Below are positions 42,797-51,676 of a stretch of DNA of 64,000 bases, piece by piece. Under the pieces are notes generated by a model. It was given only the letters and a program-made list of their open reading frames with translations, did no database searches and was not told the DNA's origin. The stretch covers positions 62,001 through 126,000 of the forward strand of contig NZ_CP114413.1 in the NCBI RefSeq assembly GCF_027270315.1, given 5' to 3'. The DNA comes from Streptomyces cinnabarinus. Its GTDB lineage: Bacteria > Actinomycetota > Actinomycetes > Streptomycetales > Streptomycetaceae. A program made the position numbers and the translations under genes. Position 1 is the stretch's first letter; the number at the start of each line of letters is the position of its first letter.

Positions 42797-44594
42797 CTCC
42801 GCCCTGAAGGACTCTGCTGAGAATTCCGCGAATTGGGCTGTCAGGCCGCGAGTATGAGGGCTTCGAGGTGGGAGGTGCGGGTGCCGCCGAGTGGGGTGCC
42901 GGTCAGCCATCGGTCGATGCGGATGATGTTGATCGCGGTGGCGGCGAAGACGTGGCCGAGCCGGGTTGTGGGCAGGTTGCGGTAGCGGGTGCGGCGGAGG
43001 CCGGTGACGCGGACGGCCTGGGAGATCGTGCCTTCGACCCCGGCCCGGATTGCGTAACGGTCCTTCCACTCATCGCTCTCCTGGGCCTGACGGACGGCTT
43101 CGAGGGCCTCGTGCCGTTCTCGTGGCAGGAAGGTGATGCCCCGGCCCCGGCGGCCGGACGGGGGCTTGGTGCACGATGTCTGCTTCGGGCAGGGGCGGCA
43201 GTGCTCGGCGGAGAAGAACACCTTGATCACCGGAGTGCCGTTGCGGTGGTGTTTCTGTTCCCACCACTCGAAACTTCGGTGCCCGGCTGGACAGACGGCG
43301 CTCTCGTCATCCCAGTCGATGGTGAAGCCGGCGCGGGAGAAGCCCTGATCTTCCCGGGACTGGCGGCTGCTGTCGTGCGGGGCCGGGCCGAGCAGCTCCA
43401 TGCCCCGGCCGGTCGCGGCCAGGAACAAGGCGGCAGTGGTGTAGCCGGCATCCACGACATGCACGTCTGGCAGCAACTCCCGTTCTGCGAGCGCCTGGTG
43501 GACCGGTTCGGTCATCTCGGTGTCGGCCACCACGGCGTCGGTCGTGGCCACCTGCGTGATCACATGCGGCGCGTCCGGCTCGCAGGTCTCGGTCAGATGC
43601 GCCTTGTAGCCGGTCCAGCCCGAGCCGCGCTTGATCCCGTAACGGGCATCGGTGTCATAGGGCGAGCACAACCGGTGATGAACTGGCGGGAGATCCTTTC
43701 CCTCCCGCCAGTGCACCCCCTTCTCGTCGCGGTGGTACTGCTGGATCCAGGAGACCCGCAGGACCTGCACCGCCTCGATCTCGCGCAGCCAGTCGGGAGC
43801 CGTGGGGGCGTAAACCGCCTCCAGCAGGACGAATCCGTCCCGGCCGACCTGCTCAGACCACTGTTCACGGACCTCTTCGCCCTTGGGGAAGCGGTAGTCG
43901 TCCACGCGCGGCCCGTAGCGCTCGGCCCACTCGGCCGTGACCAGGCCGGACAGCCATGCCGGGGCCGCGACCGCCAGCGCCTCCAGTGCGGCTCGCAGCG
44001 TCTCGCCGACGAACTCCATCCTGTTCAGCGTCCGCACCGCCGCGAGCACATGCGTGGAATCGGTCCGCTGCCGACCACCCGCCTTCAGCAGGTCCAGCCC
44101 GCGCAGGCGTTCCAGCACCAGCTGCAGTGTCGTCTGTTCCAGTCCGTGCTCAATGAGACGGGAACGGAACAGGCTCAGCACGGAGGCATCGAACCCGGGA
44201 TCATCCAACTCCAGGCCGAGGAGGAACTTCCAGTCCATCCGGGCCCGCACCTGGTCAGCGGCCTGCCGGTCGGTCAGCCCCTCCGCGTACTGCAACACCG
44301 ACACCAAGGCCAACGCCCCTGGCGAGACAGCCGGTCGTCCCCGGACGGCGAATGCCCCGGCGAACACCTCGTCCTCAAACAGCGAGCCCAACGCCTCCCG
44401 GATCCGCACCGCGAGCGTCCCCCTCGGGAACGCAGCCCGCACCACCCGGGCTGTCAGCTCCGGCACCCCCTGATCAGCCCGTGGCTCCAGCGACATCCCC
44501 CTCAGCCCTCCCGCCCACGACAACAACCATGGGGGACCAACGACCCGGCCCTGCTCGAATCACGCATTCCACAGCAGAGTCCTAAAGGGCGGAG
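42797..44594 (-). mobile_element. IS1182-type insertion sequence with imperfect terminal inverted repeats
   Basis: Left end 42797-42819 (CTCCGCCCTGAAGGACTCTG and three more bases) and right end 44572-44594, read as its complement, differ at two of 23 bases and match onward for about 20 less perfect bases. Both outer sides show CAC, a possible three-base target duplication. The element (about 1.8 kb) separates IS605-type element C from an ABC exporter remnant. Confidence 0.8.
42841..44496 (-). CDS. IS1182-family transposase, 551 aa
   Basis: DDE-type transposase. N-terminal DUF772-like part (DVVVSPGALALVSVLQYAEG, RQAADQVRARMDWKFLLGLE), first Asp in GRQRTDSTHVLAAVR, second Asp in VHVVDAGYTTAALFL, and a late GVEGTISQAVRVTGLRRTRYRNL region holding the Glu. 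A cysteine pair (CRPCPKQTSC) lies before it, as usual in the family. Start is ATG 44496; GGGAGGG is nine bases upstream. No frameshift seen, so it may be active. Confidence 0.9.
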   Translation of the reverse strand: MSLEPRADQGVPELTARVVRAAFPRGTLAVRIREALGSLFEDEVFAGAFAVRGRPAVSPGALALVSVLQYAEGLTDRQAADQVRARMDWKFLLGLELDDPGFDASVLSLFRSRLIEHGLEQTTLQLVLERLRGLDLLKAGGRQRTDSTHVLAAVRTLNRMEFVGETLRAALEALAVAAPAWLSGLVTAEWAERYGPRVDDYRFPKGEEVREQWSEQVGRDGFVLLEAVYAPTAPDWLREIEAVQVLRVSWIQQYHRDEKGVHWREGKDLPPVHHRLCSPYDTDARYGIKRGSGWTGYKAHLTETCEPDAPHVITQVATTDAVVADTEMTEPVHQALAERELLPDVHVVDAGYTTAALFLAATGRGMELLGPAPHDSSRQSREDQGFSRAGFTIDWDDESAVCPAGHRSFEWWEQKHHRNGTPVIKVFFSAEHCRPCPKQTSCTKPPSGRRGRGITFLPRERHEALEAVRQAQESDEWKDRYAIRAGVEGTISQAVRVTGLRRTRYRNLPTTRLGHVFAATAINIIRIDRWLTGTPLGGTRTSHLEALILAA

Positions 44595-44606
44595 CACTGC
44601 CCAAGA

Positions 44607-44939
44607 TCAAAGGTAGGAGCGGGCGACGAGTTTGACGATCGTCGACTTGCCCGCGCCGGTCGTGCCGACAAGGGCCACCGTGTGTCCGGCAGGAATGCGC
44701 AGGGTCACCTCGTGGAGCACCTCGCGGTCGCCGTCGCGGTAGTCGAAGGACACCCGGTCGAACTCGATCTCCCCGCGCAGCTCCCCGACCGGCAGGGGTC
44801 GTGCCGCGATGGGCGTGCCGAGCGGTTCGCGCATCAGGGTGCGCAGCCTGCCGAGTCCCACGACCGCCTGCTGGTAGCCGTCGAACGCCTGGGACAGCTG
44901 CTGGATGGGCGAGAAGAACAGCTCGACGTAGACGGACCC
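44607..44939 (-). pseudogene. ABC exporter remnant (ends after Walker A)
   Basis: The fragment reads YVELFFSPIQQLSQAFDGYQQ, the end of a membrane domain of an ABC exporter, the linker, and the start of the nucleotide-binding domain up to Walker A (ALVGTTGAGKSTIVKLVARSY). It then meets the IS1182-type element, so the rest of the ATPase is missing. At its beginning it joins directly the end of the MBL gene, with no start codon or earlier membrane helices, so it is cut on both sides. Confidence 0.85.
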
Positions 44940-44952
44940 TGCCCCTGGGTGT

Positions 44953-45546
44953 TCATCGGGGCGCCGTGTCGTCCGCCGTGAACTCGGCACCGTGGCCGGG
45001 AACGATCAGGTCGGCGGCGGCGAGTACCCGCAGCCGGGAGGCGCGCAGCACATCGCGGTCCGGGGCCACCGGGTCCTCTGCCGGACCGTCCGGGCGCCAC
45101 CACAGATCGCCCACGAACGCCACCACTCCGGCGTCCGTGCCCGCCAGCAGCGTGATGTCCTCGGGGCTGTGTCCCGGCGTGCGGATCAGCCGCAACGAGG
45201 GGGTGAGCTCGTAGCCCTCGGCGTCCCGGTCGGTCCACTGGTCGGCCTCGTAGATCGCCTTGTGGTCGTGGACCCGGGCCCGTCCGAACAGGCCCACGTT
45301 CATGGTGTTGTCGGGGTGGTGGTGGCTGAGCACGACGTCGGTGATGTCGTCGGGGCCCAGCCCCAGTCGGGCGAGCGGGCCCAGGATGCGGTCACGGCTC
45401 GCCACCATGCCGGGATCGATGATCACATGCCGGCCCGCATCACCCACGTAGGAAACGGTGGCGGCCACTCCGGGGCCGGTGGAGAGGGTGTAACCGACGG
45501 TCAAGACCTGGTACTTGGCGCTGCGGCCGAGCTGCGTGTCTGTCAT
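44953..45546 (-). CDS. MBL-fold metallo-hydrolase, 197 aa
   Basis: Metallo-beta-lactamase fold with VVLSHHHPDNTMN as the metal-binding site; the last His of HxHxDH is Asn, so the metal centre may be altered or the subfamily may simply differ. Other conserved parts are IIDPGMVASRD, IRTPGHSPEDITLL and VGDLWWRPDG with the C-terminal VPGHGAEF. ATG at 45546. It is divergent from the GlxA-type regulator, with an inverted repeat between them, suggesting control by it. Confidence 0.88.
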   Translation of the reverse strand: MTDTQLGRSAKYQVLTVGYTLSTGPGVAATVSYVGDAGRHVIIDPGMVASRDRILGPLARLGLGPDDITDVVLSHHHPDNTMNVGLFGRARVHDHKAIYEADQWTDRDAEGYELTPSLRLIRTPGHSPEDITLLAGTDAGVVAFVGDLWWRPDGPAEDPVAPDRDVLRASRLRVLAAADLIVPGHGAEFTADDTAPR

Positions 45547-45580
45547 GCCCTCATCCTTGCGAGCTGGGAGAACGCACACG

Positions 45581-45598
45581 AGTGGCACGGATGCCACT
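45581..45598. promoter_or_regulatory. AGTGGCA-N4-TGCCACT inverted repeat between MBL gene and GlxA-type regulator
   Basis: Perfect seven-base arms with a four-base spacer; a further half-site (TGTGCCACACT) follows at about 45609. Position between divergent start codons fits a GlxA/AraC-family operator governing the MBL gene. Confidence 0.6.
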
Positions 45599-45627
45599 GA
45601 TCGCAGGAAATGTGCCACACTCCGCGT

Positions 45628-46596
45628 GTGCCTCCCTTCACGACCGTGGCCGCCTACGCCCCACCGGGAGTCGGCATGCTCGCCGTCGGCATCGTCGCCG
45701 AGGTGTTCGCCCCGCACGGCGAGGCGGCACCCGGCTTCGACTTCGCCCTGTGCGGCGACCGCCCGGGTACCGTCCCCACCGACGTGGGCGTGCCGCTCAC
45801 CATCACGCACGGACTGGACCGGCTGGCCTGCGCCGACCTCGTACTCGTCCTGCCGGGAGCCGCCTTCCGCACGCCACCGACCCCAGCCGTCCTCGACTCC
45901 CTCAGGGCCGCGCACCAGCGGGGCGCGCTGATCGCAGCGCACTGTGTCGGCGCCTTCACCCTCGCCGCCGCCGGCCTCCTCGACGGCCTGCGGGCCACGA
46001 CTCACTGGCGGTTCGCGGACCTCCTGGCCCGCGCCTATCCGGACGTCACCGTCCAGCCGGACGCGCTCTACCTCGACCAGGGCAGGATCTGCACGGGCGC
46101 AGGGGCCGCCGCGGGCTTCGACCTCTGCATGCACCTGTTGCGCCGCGAACACGGGGCCGCCATGGCCAACCACATCGCCCGTGACATGGTGTTGCCCTCG
46201 CACCGCGACGGAGGGCAGACCCAGTACCTCGCCGCCCCGGCCCCGGAGGACGGTCAGGACGAGCGCCTCGCCGAGGTTCTCACCTGGGCCCGCGAGCACC
46301 TCCACGAGCCGCTGCCCGTCGCGGAACTGGCCCGGCGTGCGGTGATGAGCAAACGGTCCTTCGCCCGCCGCTTCACCGCGGCCACCGGCACCACGCCGCA
46401 CGCCTGGCTGCGGGAGCTGCGGCTGAGCCGCGCCGAGGAACTGCTGGAGACAACCGACCTCCCCGTCGAAGAAGTCGCCCGCCACGTCGGATACGGCAGC
46501 GCCTCGGTACTGCGAGAGCAATTCGTACGCCGCCGCGGAGTACCACCACGCTCCTACCGCCGCGCCTTCACCCGCACCCCCCGGCCGGCAGGCTGA
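45628..46596 (+). CDS. GlxA-type transcriptional regulator (DJ-1/PfpI domain plus AraC HTH), 322 aa
   Basis: The N-terminal DJ-1/PfpI-like part (VGMLAVGIVAEVFAP, ALIAAHCVGAFTLAAAGLLDG, with Cys) senses a small molecule; the C-terminal pair of HTH domains is AraC-type (ELARRAVMSKRSFARRFTAATG; VEEVARHVGYGSASVLREQFVRRRGVPPRSYR). GTG at 45628 is taken as start; GTG at 45610 is an alternative, and neither has a clear ribosome binding site. Likely controls the divergent MBL gene. Confidence 0.88.
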   Translation: MPPFTTVAAYAPPGVGMLAVGIVAEVFAPHGEAAPGFDFALCGDRPGTVPTDVGVPLTITHGLDRLACADLVLVLPGAAFRTPPTPAVLDSLRAAHQRGALIAAHCVGAFTLAAAGLLDGLRATTHWRFADLLARAYPDVTVQPDALYLDQGRICTGAGAAAGFDLCMHLLRREHGAAMANHIARDMVLPSHRDGGQTQYLAAPAPEDGQDERLAEVLTWAREHLHEPLPVAELARRAVMSKRSFARRFTAATGTTPHAWLRELRLSRAEELLETTDLPVEEVARHVGYGSASVLREQFVRRRGVPPRSYRRAFTRTPRPAG

Positions 46597-46773
46597 ACCA
46601 GCCACGAAACGCAGGCGAACGGCCGGGCTCACCCCCCGAAAACGGAAGAACGCTTCCCTCTTCCGTTGTGTACGCGGGAAGCGAACTCCCGTACGCATCA
46701 ACGGCCTTCTTCGGCCATGGCCCGTGGGCTATCGTTCCGGCCGTGGGCGGCGGGGCGCCCCGGAGGGGGAGTT

Positions 46774-47976
46774 GTGGCAGTGAACAGCGAGGGGTCGCGG
46801 CTGGTCGCGACCGAGGGCAGCCATCGAGTGACACCGGCCGAGCTCTTCTTCGACCTGGTGTTCGTGTATGCGATCACTCAGGTCACAGCGCTGATGGCGG
46901 CCGACCCGAGCGGTCTGCGACTGCTCGGCGGGATGGTCGCGCTGGCGCTGCTGTGGTGGTGCTGGTGCTGTTTCGCGTGGCTGGGAAACGTCGTACGGGC
47001 CGACTCCGGCACGATGTTCACCGTGCTGGTCTCCGTCATGGCCGTCGTCCTGATCGTGTCGCTGACCGTGCCCGAGATCTACGACGACGCGCCAGGCGGA
47101 CTGCCCGCCCCATTGGTCTTCGTGCTGTGCTACGGCGCCGTGCGCGTCCTTCACCTGGTCACGTACTGGCTCTCCGATCCCGCTGACCAGGCGCTTCAGC
47201 GCGTCGTGCGCCGCACCGCCCTGCTCTCGGTGGCCCCGCCCTTCGCCCTGCTCCTCATAGGTGCGGCGTTCACCGGCAGGACCCAGATCCTGATCTGGCT
47301 CGCCGCCGTGGTCATCGACTACCTGGGCATCTTTGTCACCGGAAAGTCGGGCTGGCGGGTCGCCTCACCCGGCCATTTCGCCGAACGCCACGGCCTGATC
47401 GTCATCATCGCGCTCGGCGAGTCGATCGTCGCGATAGGTGTCGGCGTCTCCGGCTTCGCCCTGAGCACCCCCGTCGTAGCGGGTGCCGCCCTGGGTCTGC
47501 TCATATCCGCAGGGCTGTGGCGTCTGTACTTCCGTCAGCTCGCCGAGCCGGTCGAGCACCGGCTGACCACCGCGACCGGCGACGACCGCACCCGGCTGGC
47601 CCGTGACGCGTACACGTTCCTGCATCTCCCCCTCGTGGCCGGAATCGTCATCACCGCCCTGGGCATGAAGAAGTCCCTCACCCAGATCGCCGACACCGGC
47701 CACTACGACCTGGCCGAACCCCTCCACGGTGTCGTTGCCTGGGCCCTGCCCGGCGGCGTCGGCGTGTTCCTCCTCGCCTCGGCCGCCTTGCTCTTCCGCA
47801 CCACGAGCCACCGCTCCCCAGCCCTCCTCGTCGGCGGAGCCGTCTGCGTCGTCGCCGGGCCCGCAGTCGCCCTCATCCCCTCGCTCGTCTCCCTGACCCT
47901 CCTGGCCGCCCTCGTGACCGCCCTGGTCCTCGTCCAGGACACCACCGCCCGGCCCCATGTGACCGCCGCCAGCTGA
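46774..47976 (+). CDS. Low temperature requirement protein A (LtrA) family membrane protein, 400 aa
   Basis: LtrA family: TPAELFFDLVFVYAITQVTALM at the N-terminus and GHFAERHGLIVIIALGESIVAIG in the middle. About ten membrane segments. GTG at 46774 follows GGAGGGGGA (spacing four); GTG at 46780 is equally possible. Function of the family is unclear; it is named after a Listeria gene needed at low temperature. It is followed by a terminator and then a cold-shock protein. Confidence 0.9.
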   Translation: MAVNSEGSRLVATEGSHRVTPAELFFDLVFVYAITQVTALMAADPSGLRLLGGMVALALLWWCWCCFAWLGNVVRADSGTMFTVLVSVMAVVLIVSLTVPEIYDDAPGGLPAPLVFVLCYGAVRVLHLVTYWLSDPADQALQRVVRRTALLSVAPPFALLLIGAAFTGRTQILIWLAAVVIDYLGIFVTGKSGWRVASPGHFAERHGLIVIIALGESIVAIGVGVSGFALSTPVVAGAALGLLISAGLWRLYFRQLAEPVEHRLTTATGDDRTRLARDAYTFLHLPLVAGIVITALGMKKSLTQIADTGHYDLAEPLHGVVAWALPGGVGVFLLASAALLFRTTSHRSPALLVGGAVCVVAGPAVALIPSLVSLTLLAALVTALVLVQDTTARPHVTAAS

Positions 47977-48002
47977 GCCCCGAGAACTCCGGCACACGCG
48001 AA

Positions 48003-48032
48003 AGGGGCCCGGCTGATTGATGCCGGGCCCCT
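48003..48032. terminator. Bidirectional hairpin between LtrA and cold-shock genes
   Basis: Perfect ten-base arms (GGGGCCCGGC / GCCGGGCCCC) with an eight-base TGATTGAT loop, extended by A/T at both ends. It lies between convergent genes and should stop both transcripts. Confidence 0.85.
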
Positions 48033-48059
48033 CACGATGCGGTGAGCGCTTCTTGCAGG

Positions 48060-48263
48060 TCAGCCGCGGACGATGTTCTCGGCCTGCGGACCCTTCTGGC
48101 CCTGGGTCACGTCAAAGGTGACCGTCTCGCCCTCGACCAGCTCCCGGTACCCATTGCCGGTGATGTTGGAGTAGTGAGCGAAGACATCCGGGCCGCCGCC
48201 GTCCTGGGCGATGAATCCGAAGCCCTTCTCGGCGTTGAACCACTTCACGGTGCCGCTGGCCAT
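48060..48263 (-). CDS. Cold-shock domain protein, 67 aa
   Basis: Single cold-shock domain with RNP1 KWFNAEKGFGFI and RNP2 DVFAHYSNI; usual length. ATG at 48263 is the canonical start (MASGTVKWF); the frame extends upstream without meaning. A single-stranded nucleic acid chaperone. It lies divergent from a DEAD-box helicase gene; both are typical cold-response genes. Confidence 0.95.
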   Translation of the reverse strand: MASGTVKWFNAEKGFGFIAQDGGGPDVFAHYSNITGNGYRELVEGETVTFDVTQGQKGPQAENIVRG

Positions 48264-48484
48264 ACCGCAATCCTTCAGTTCGTGCCGGGTGTACCGGCAG
48301 GAGTACCTGGCGGGACTCGCCCGCCTGGGCAAGACGCCCGCGTCCGTTCTACCCCGCCCGGGGCCCAGTCATTCGATCATCCGTGCACGCGTCGGCGCTA
48401 GGTGTCGGTGACGGAAGTGGCGACCATCATCACCAGCAGGCATCCCTGCACCCGCTGATAAAATAGGGCCACGCTTCGACCTCG

Positions 48485-48516
48485 CCGGGGCCCGTACCAA
48501 GGGGTACGGGCCCCGG
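48485..48516 (+). promoter_or_regulatory. Long hairpin in the helicase leader
   Basis: Perfect 14-base arms (CCGGGGCCCGTACC / GGTACGGGCCCCGG) around AAGG, 35 bases before the TTG start. TAAAAT at 48457-48462 upstream looks like a -10 box, so the hairpin would be in the 5' untranslated RNA. It could act as a cold-sensitive leader or an attenuator. Confidence 0.6.
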
Positions 48517-48551
48517 ATCGTTCCCGGGGCGACTGATCAGGAAGGTTCCCC

Positions 48552-49919
48552 TTGAACGCGAAGCAGTCCGCCCCCGTCCCGACGCCGCACACCACGCCCC
48601 CGAGCCTGCCTCCGGCCGCCTCCTTCGACATGCTCGGGCTCCCGTCGGAGCTGGCGAAGACGATGACCGCCCTGGGGGTGACCAAGCCCTTCCCGATCCA
48701 GGCGGCCACCCTGCCGGGCGCGCTGGCCGGCCGCGATGTCCTCGGCCGCGCACGGACCGGCTCCGGCAAGACACTGGCCTTTGGCCTGGCGCTCCTGGTC
48801 CGCACCGCGGGCCTGCGGGCGGAGTCGAAGCGGCCCCTCGCACTGGTCCTGGTGCCCACCCGGGAGCTCGCACAGCAGGTGAGCGATGCGCTGGCCCCGT
48901 ACGCACAGGCGATGAAGGTGCGACTGACGACGGTGGTCGGCGGGCTGTCGATCAACCGGCAGCAGGCGGCACTGCGAGCGGGCGCCGAGGTCGTCATCGC
49001 GACCCCGGGACGGCTGGCCGACCTGGTGTCGCGCCGCGACTGCCACCTGAATCAGGTGCGGATCACGGTGCTGGACGAGGCGGACCAGATGTGCGACCTG
49101 GGCTTCCTGCCGCAGGTCACGGAAGTCCTGGACCAGGTGCGCTCCGACGGGCAGCGGCTGCTGTTCTCGGCCACACTCGACCGCGGCGTCGACCAACTGG
49201 TGCGGAACTACCTTCACGACCCGGTTCACGCCTCGGTCGACCCGGCCGCGGGCTCGGTCACCACGATGGAACACCACGTGCTGAACATCCACGCCGCCGA
49301 CAAGTACGCGACCGCGACCGAGATCGCCGCGCGGGACGGCAGGGTGCTGATGTTCCTGGACACCAAGGCCGGCGTGGACCAGTTCACTCGTCATCTGCGG
49401 ACCAGCGGCGTGCGGGCCGGCGCCCTGCACAGCGGGAAGTCGCAGCCTCAGCGCACGCACACGCTCGGCCAGTTCAAGGACGGTGAGATCACCGTGCTGG
49501 TGGCCACCAATGTCGCCGCGCGGGGCATTCACGTCGACACCCTCGACCTCGTCGTCAACGTCGACCCGCCGGCCGACGCCAAGGACTATCTGCACCGTGG
49601 CGGGCGCACGGCGCGTGCCGGGCAGTCCGGGACCGTGGTCACCCTGGTCACCCCCAACCAGCGGCGCGATGTGAACCGGATGATGTCCGACGCCGGGATC
49701 CGACCCACGGTCACCCAGGTTCGCTCCGGCGAGGCGGCGCTGACCTCCATCACCGGCGCGCGACGCCCGCCGGTCGCGGCGAAGAAGAGCGGCGGCAACG
49801 CCCCCTTCCGTGGTCTCGGCTCCCGTACGGGCCGCCCCGCGAAGGAGTCCCGCAAAGCCTCCGAGGCCCGCAAGACCGCGGAAGCCCGCGCCGCGGCCCG
49901 GGTACGCAAGGGCCGCTGA
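48552..49919 (+). CDS. DEAD-box ATP-dependent RNA helicase, 455 aa
   Basis: Motif I ARTGSGKTLAF, motif Ia VPTRELAQQ, motif II LDEADQM, motif III FSATLD, motif VI HRGGRTARAGQSG; a basic C-terminal tail rich in Arg/Lys/Ala. TTG at 48552 follows AGGAAGG by six bases. Such helicases unwind RNA at low temperature and assist ribosome assembly. The hairpin leader and the divergent cold-shock protein gene suggest cold regulation. Confidence 0.93.
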   Translation: MNAKQSAPVPTPHTTPPSLPPAASFDMLGLPSELAKTMTALGVTKPFPIQAATLPGALAGRDVLGRARTGSGKTLAFGLALLVRTAGLRAESKRPLALVLVPTRELAQQVSDALAPYAQAMKVRLTTVVGGLSINRQQAALRAGAEVVIATPGRLADLVSRRDCHLNQVRITVLDEADQMCDLGFLPQVTEVLDQVRSDGQRLLFSATLDRGVDQLVRNYLHDPVHASVDPAAGSVTTMEHHVLNIHAADKYATATEIAARDGRVLMFLDTKAGVDQFTRHLRTSGVRAGALHSGKSQPQRTHTLGQFKDGEITVLVATNVAARGIHVDTLDLVVNVDPPADAKDYLHRGGRTARAGQSGTVVTLVTPNQRRDVNRMMSDAGIRPTVTQVRSGEAALTSITGARRPPVAAKKSGGNAPFRGLGSRTGRPAKESRKASEARKTAEARAAARVRKGR

Positions 49920-49990
49920 CACCTCGGTGCCGTCGGCTGCTGGGACATGCCAGGCATGGCGGCGCACTCCCGCACGGTCCCGTGGTGGCC

Positions 49991-50851
49991 CTACGCCGGA
50001 TCAGGCAGCGCGAGCAGCCGGGTGCGGAAGTGGTCGAGGACCTGGTCGAGTGCCTGGCGGGTGGGCTGGCCGGGCTCGTCGATCAGATGCTCCGTGAGAA
50101 CCGAATGCGGGGGAAGCAACCCCTCAGGGTGTGCTGCTTCGTCATCGAGCTCGATGCCGATGAACGCCGCGCCGAGCTTCTCGCGCAGCGCTGCGAAGCG
50201 CTCGGCGGGCGCGATCCGGTCGCCCCGGAAGCGCAGGCCGAGCACGGTCAGACCCGCTTCGCAGCGCTGCTGAATGGTGCGCAGGTCGCTCGGGGAGATG
50301 TCGAGGGACCGGCGCTTTCCCGCGGTGACGGCCAGCGGCAGGGAAGGCTGGCAGAGCACGGGCGCCAGGAGGCGTTCATCGGTGGCCATGGCCAGGGCAT
50401 AGCCGCCGGTGAAGCACATGCCGAGCGCACCGACGCCCGGGCCGCCGCACCGCTCGTGCTCACGGACCGCAAGTGCCCGCAGCCACGTGACCACGGGTGA
50501 GGTGCGGCCCGCGGCGAGCGTGGTGAACTCCCGGCTCACGCAGATGTGGGCGAGCGCGCGCAGGCCGGTCATCGCGGCTCCGGTCCAGCCGTGGGCCTTG
50601 GGATCGGGATCGCGTCCGGCAACGCCGAACAGGTCCGGCAGGACCACGGTGCAGCCGATGTCCCGGACGCGCCTCGCGAACTGGGCGACCTTGGGAGTGA
50701 TACCCGGAATCTCGGCCATCACGATCACGGCCGGGCCCGTGCCGGAGCGCAGCACGACATGCGATCGGCCTGCGTGCGTGAACGGTTCCCGGGCGAAATC
50801 CGTCAGCGTGTCGTCGGCCACGCGTCCTCCTGCTTCCAGGCCGGTGCTCAT
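49991..50851 (-). CDS. Dienelactone hydrolase family protein, 286 aa
   Basis: Alpha/beta hydrolase with Cys nucleophile: GALGMCFTGGYAL (residues about 148-160) has the family's G-x-C-x-G-G elbow, preceded by the VMAEIPGITPKV and DLFGVAGRDPDP strands. The His of the triad is probably in LPPHSVLTEHL near the C-terminus. ATG at 50851 is chosen; a TTG at 50860 would add three residues. Substrate unknown; members act on lactones and esters. Confidence 0.88.
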   Translation of the reverse strand: MSTGLEAGGRVADDTLTDFAREPFTHAGRSHVVLRSGTGPAVIVMAEIPGITPKVAQFARRVRDIGCTVVLPDLFGVAGRDPDPKAHGWTGAAMTGLRALAHICVSREFTTLAAGRTSPVVTWLRALAVREHERCGGPGVGALGMCFTGGYALAMATDERLLAPVLCQPSLPLAVTAGKRRSLDISPSDLRTIQQRCEAGLTVLGLRFRGDRIAPAERFAALREKLGAAFIGIELDDEAAHPEGLLPPHSVLTEHLIDEPGQPTRQALDQVLDHFRTRLLALPDPA

Positions 50852-50997
50852 TTCTGACAACGGACCAGGAGCCTACTCGCAAGTAGCCATCGACGCACCA
50901 GTCCCTCAACTCGACCTGTCCGGGGTGAACAACACCCAGATCACCGGCGACGGCGTCTGACCACGACGCACCTCCCCCTCGCTTTCGATGCCGGGGG

Positions 50998-51471
50998 TCA
51001 AGAGGCCGCCCAGTCACCCCGATACGCGCGCCACGCGGCCCTGAGCGCTTCGAGTTCCGCGCGGGGGAAGTCCTCACGCCATTTGCCGCGGTAGGCGCCC
51101 TCGCCGTACTTCCCCGCGACCTCGTCGAAGCAACGGATCACTGCGCGGGCCACGACGTCGATGTCCTGCTGGGTGGACCAGATCACGGTCCCCGCGTTGT
51201 CGTGGTCACCGCCGTGGACCATCTCCAGGAGGCGGATCCACACGCGGGTGCCTTGACGGCGGAAGATCCACCGGAAGGCGGTGGGCTCGGCCTCGAACTG
51301 CACTCGGCATTCGGTCTCGCCGACGATCAGCCGGGATACGGCCGTCAAGAGACCCTCGGGGGCGGCGGTGATGTAGGAGGCCGTGACTTCGGCCTCCGCC
51401 TCGTCGTCACTGACGGTGCACTTGGCCCAACCCGGTCCGGACAGGACCCAGGAGAATCGCAGGTGGGCCAT
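50998..51471 (-). CDS. Unrecognised Streptomyces protein, 157 aa
   Basis: ATG at 51471 follows AGAGGGGAC, good spacing, and starts MAHLRFSWVLSGPGWAKC. Cytoplasmic; it contains VWIRLLEMVHGGDHDNAGTVIW and ends in a basic helix (EALRAAWRAYRGDW). I do not recognise a domain. It sits between the hydrolase gene (minus strand, downstream) and a secreted aminopeptidase, with normal codon usage, so it is probably a real gene. Confidence 0.6.
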   Translation of the reverse strand: MAHLRFSWVLSGPGWAKCTVSDDEAEAEVTASYITAAPEGLLTAVSRLIVGETECRVQFEAEPTAFRWIFRRQGTRVWIRLLEMVHGGDHDNAGTVIWSTQQDIDVVARAVIRCFDEVAGKYGEGAYRGKWREDFPRAELEALRAAWRAYRGDWAAS

Positions 51472-51676
51472 GCTCGTCCCCTCTTTCGGTCCCGGGTTCC
51501 CCGCGCTGATCCCCGAGAGCTCCTCGCACACCTTCAAGTCTGGAGGATGGTGAGAGGGCTGACCAGCGGATCCCGCGGCACGGGCCGACGCGGGCGGCGA
51601 CCGGGCGGAAGGCGACCTGAGCTTCCGGGTTCGGACAGTGGCCCGTCGCCCTGAGCAGAGCGACGGGCCGCTGGAC

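Noticed and set aside
44572..44600. Right end of the IS1182-type element as another TnpB element end
   Set aside because: CCTTTAGG resembles the hairpin of element B, but the match to the opposite IS1182 end is longer and explains it better.
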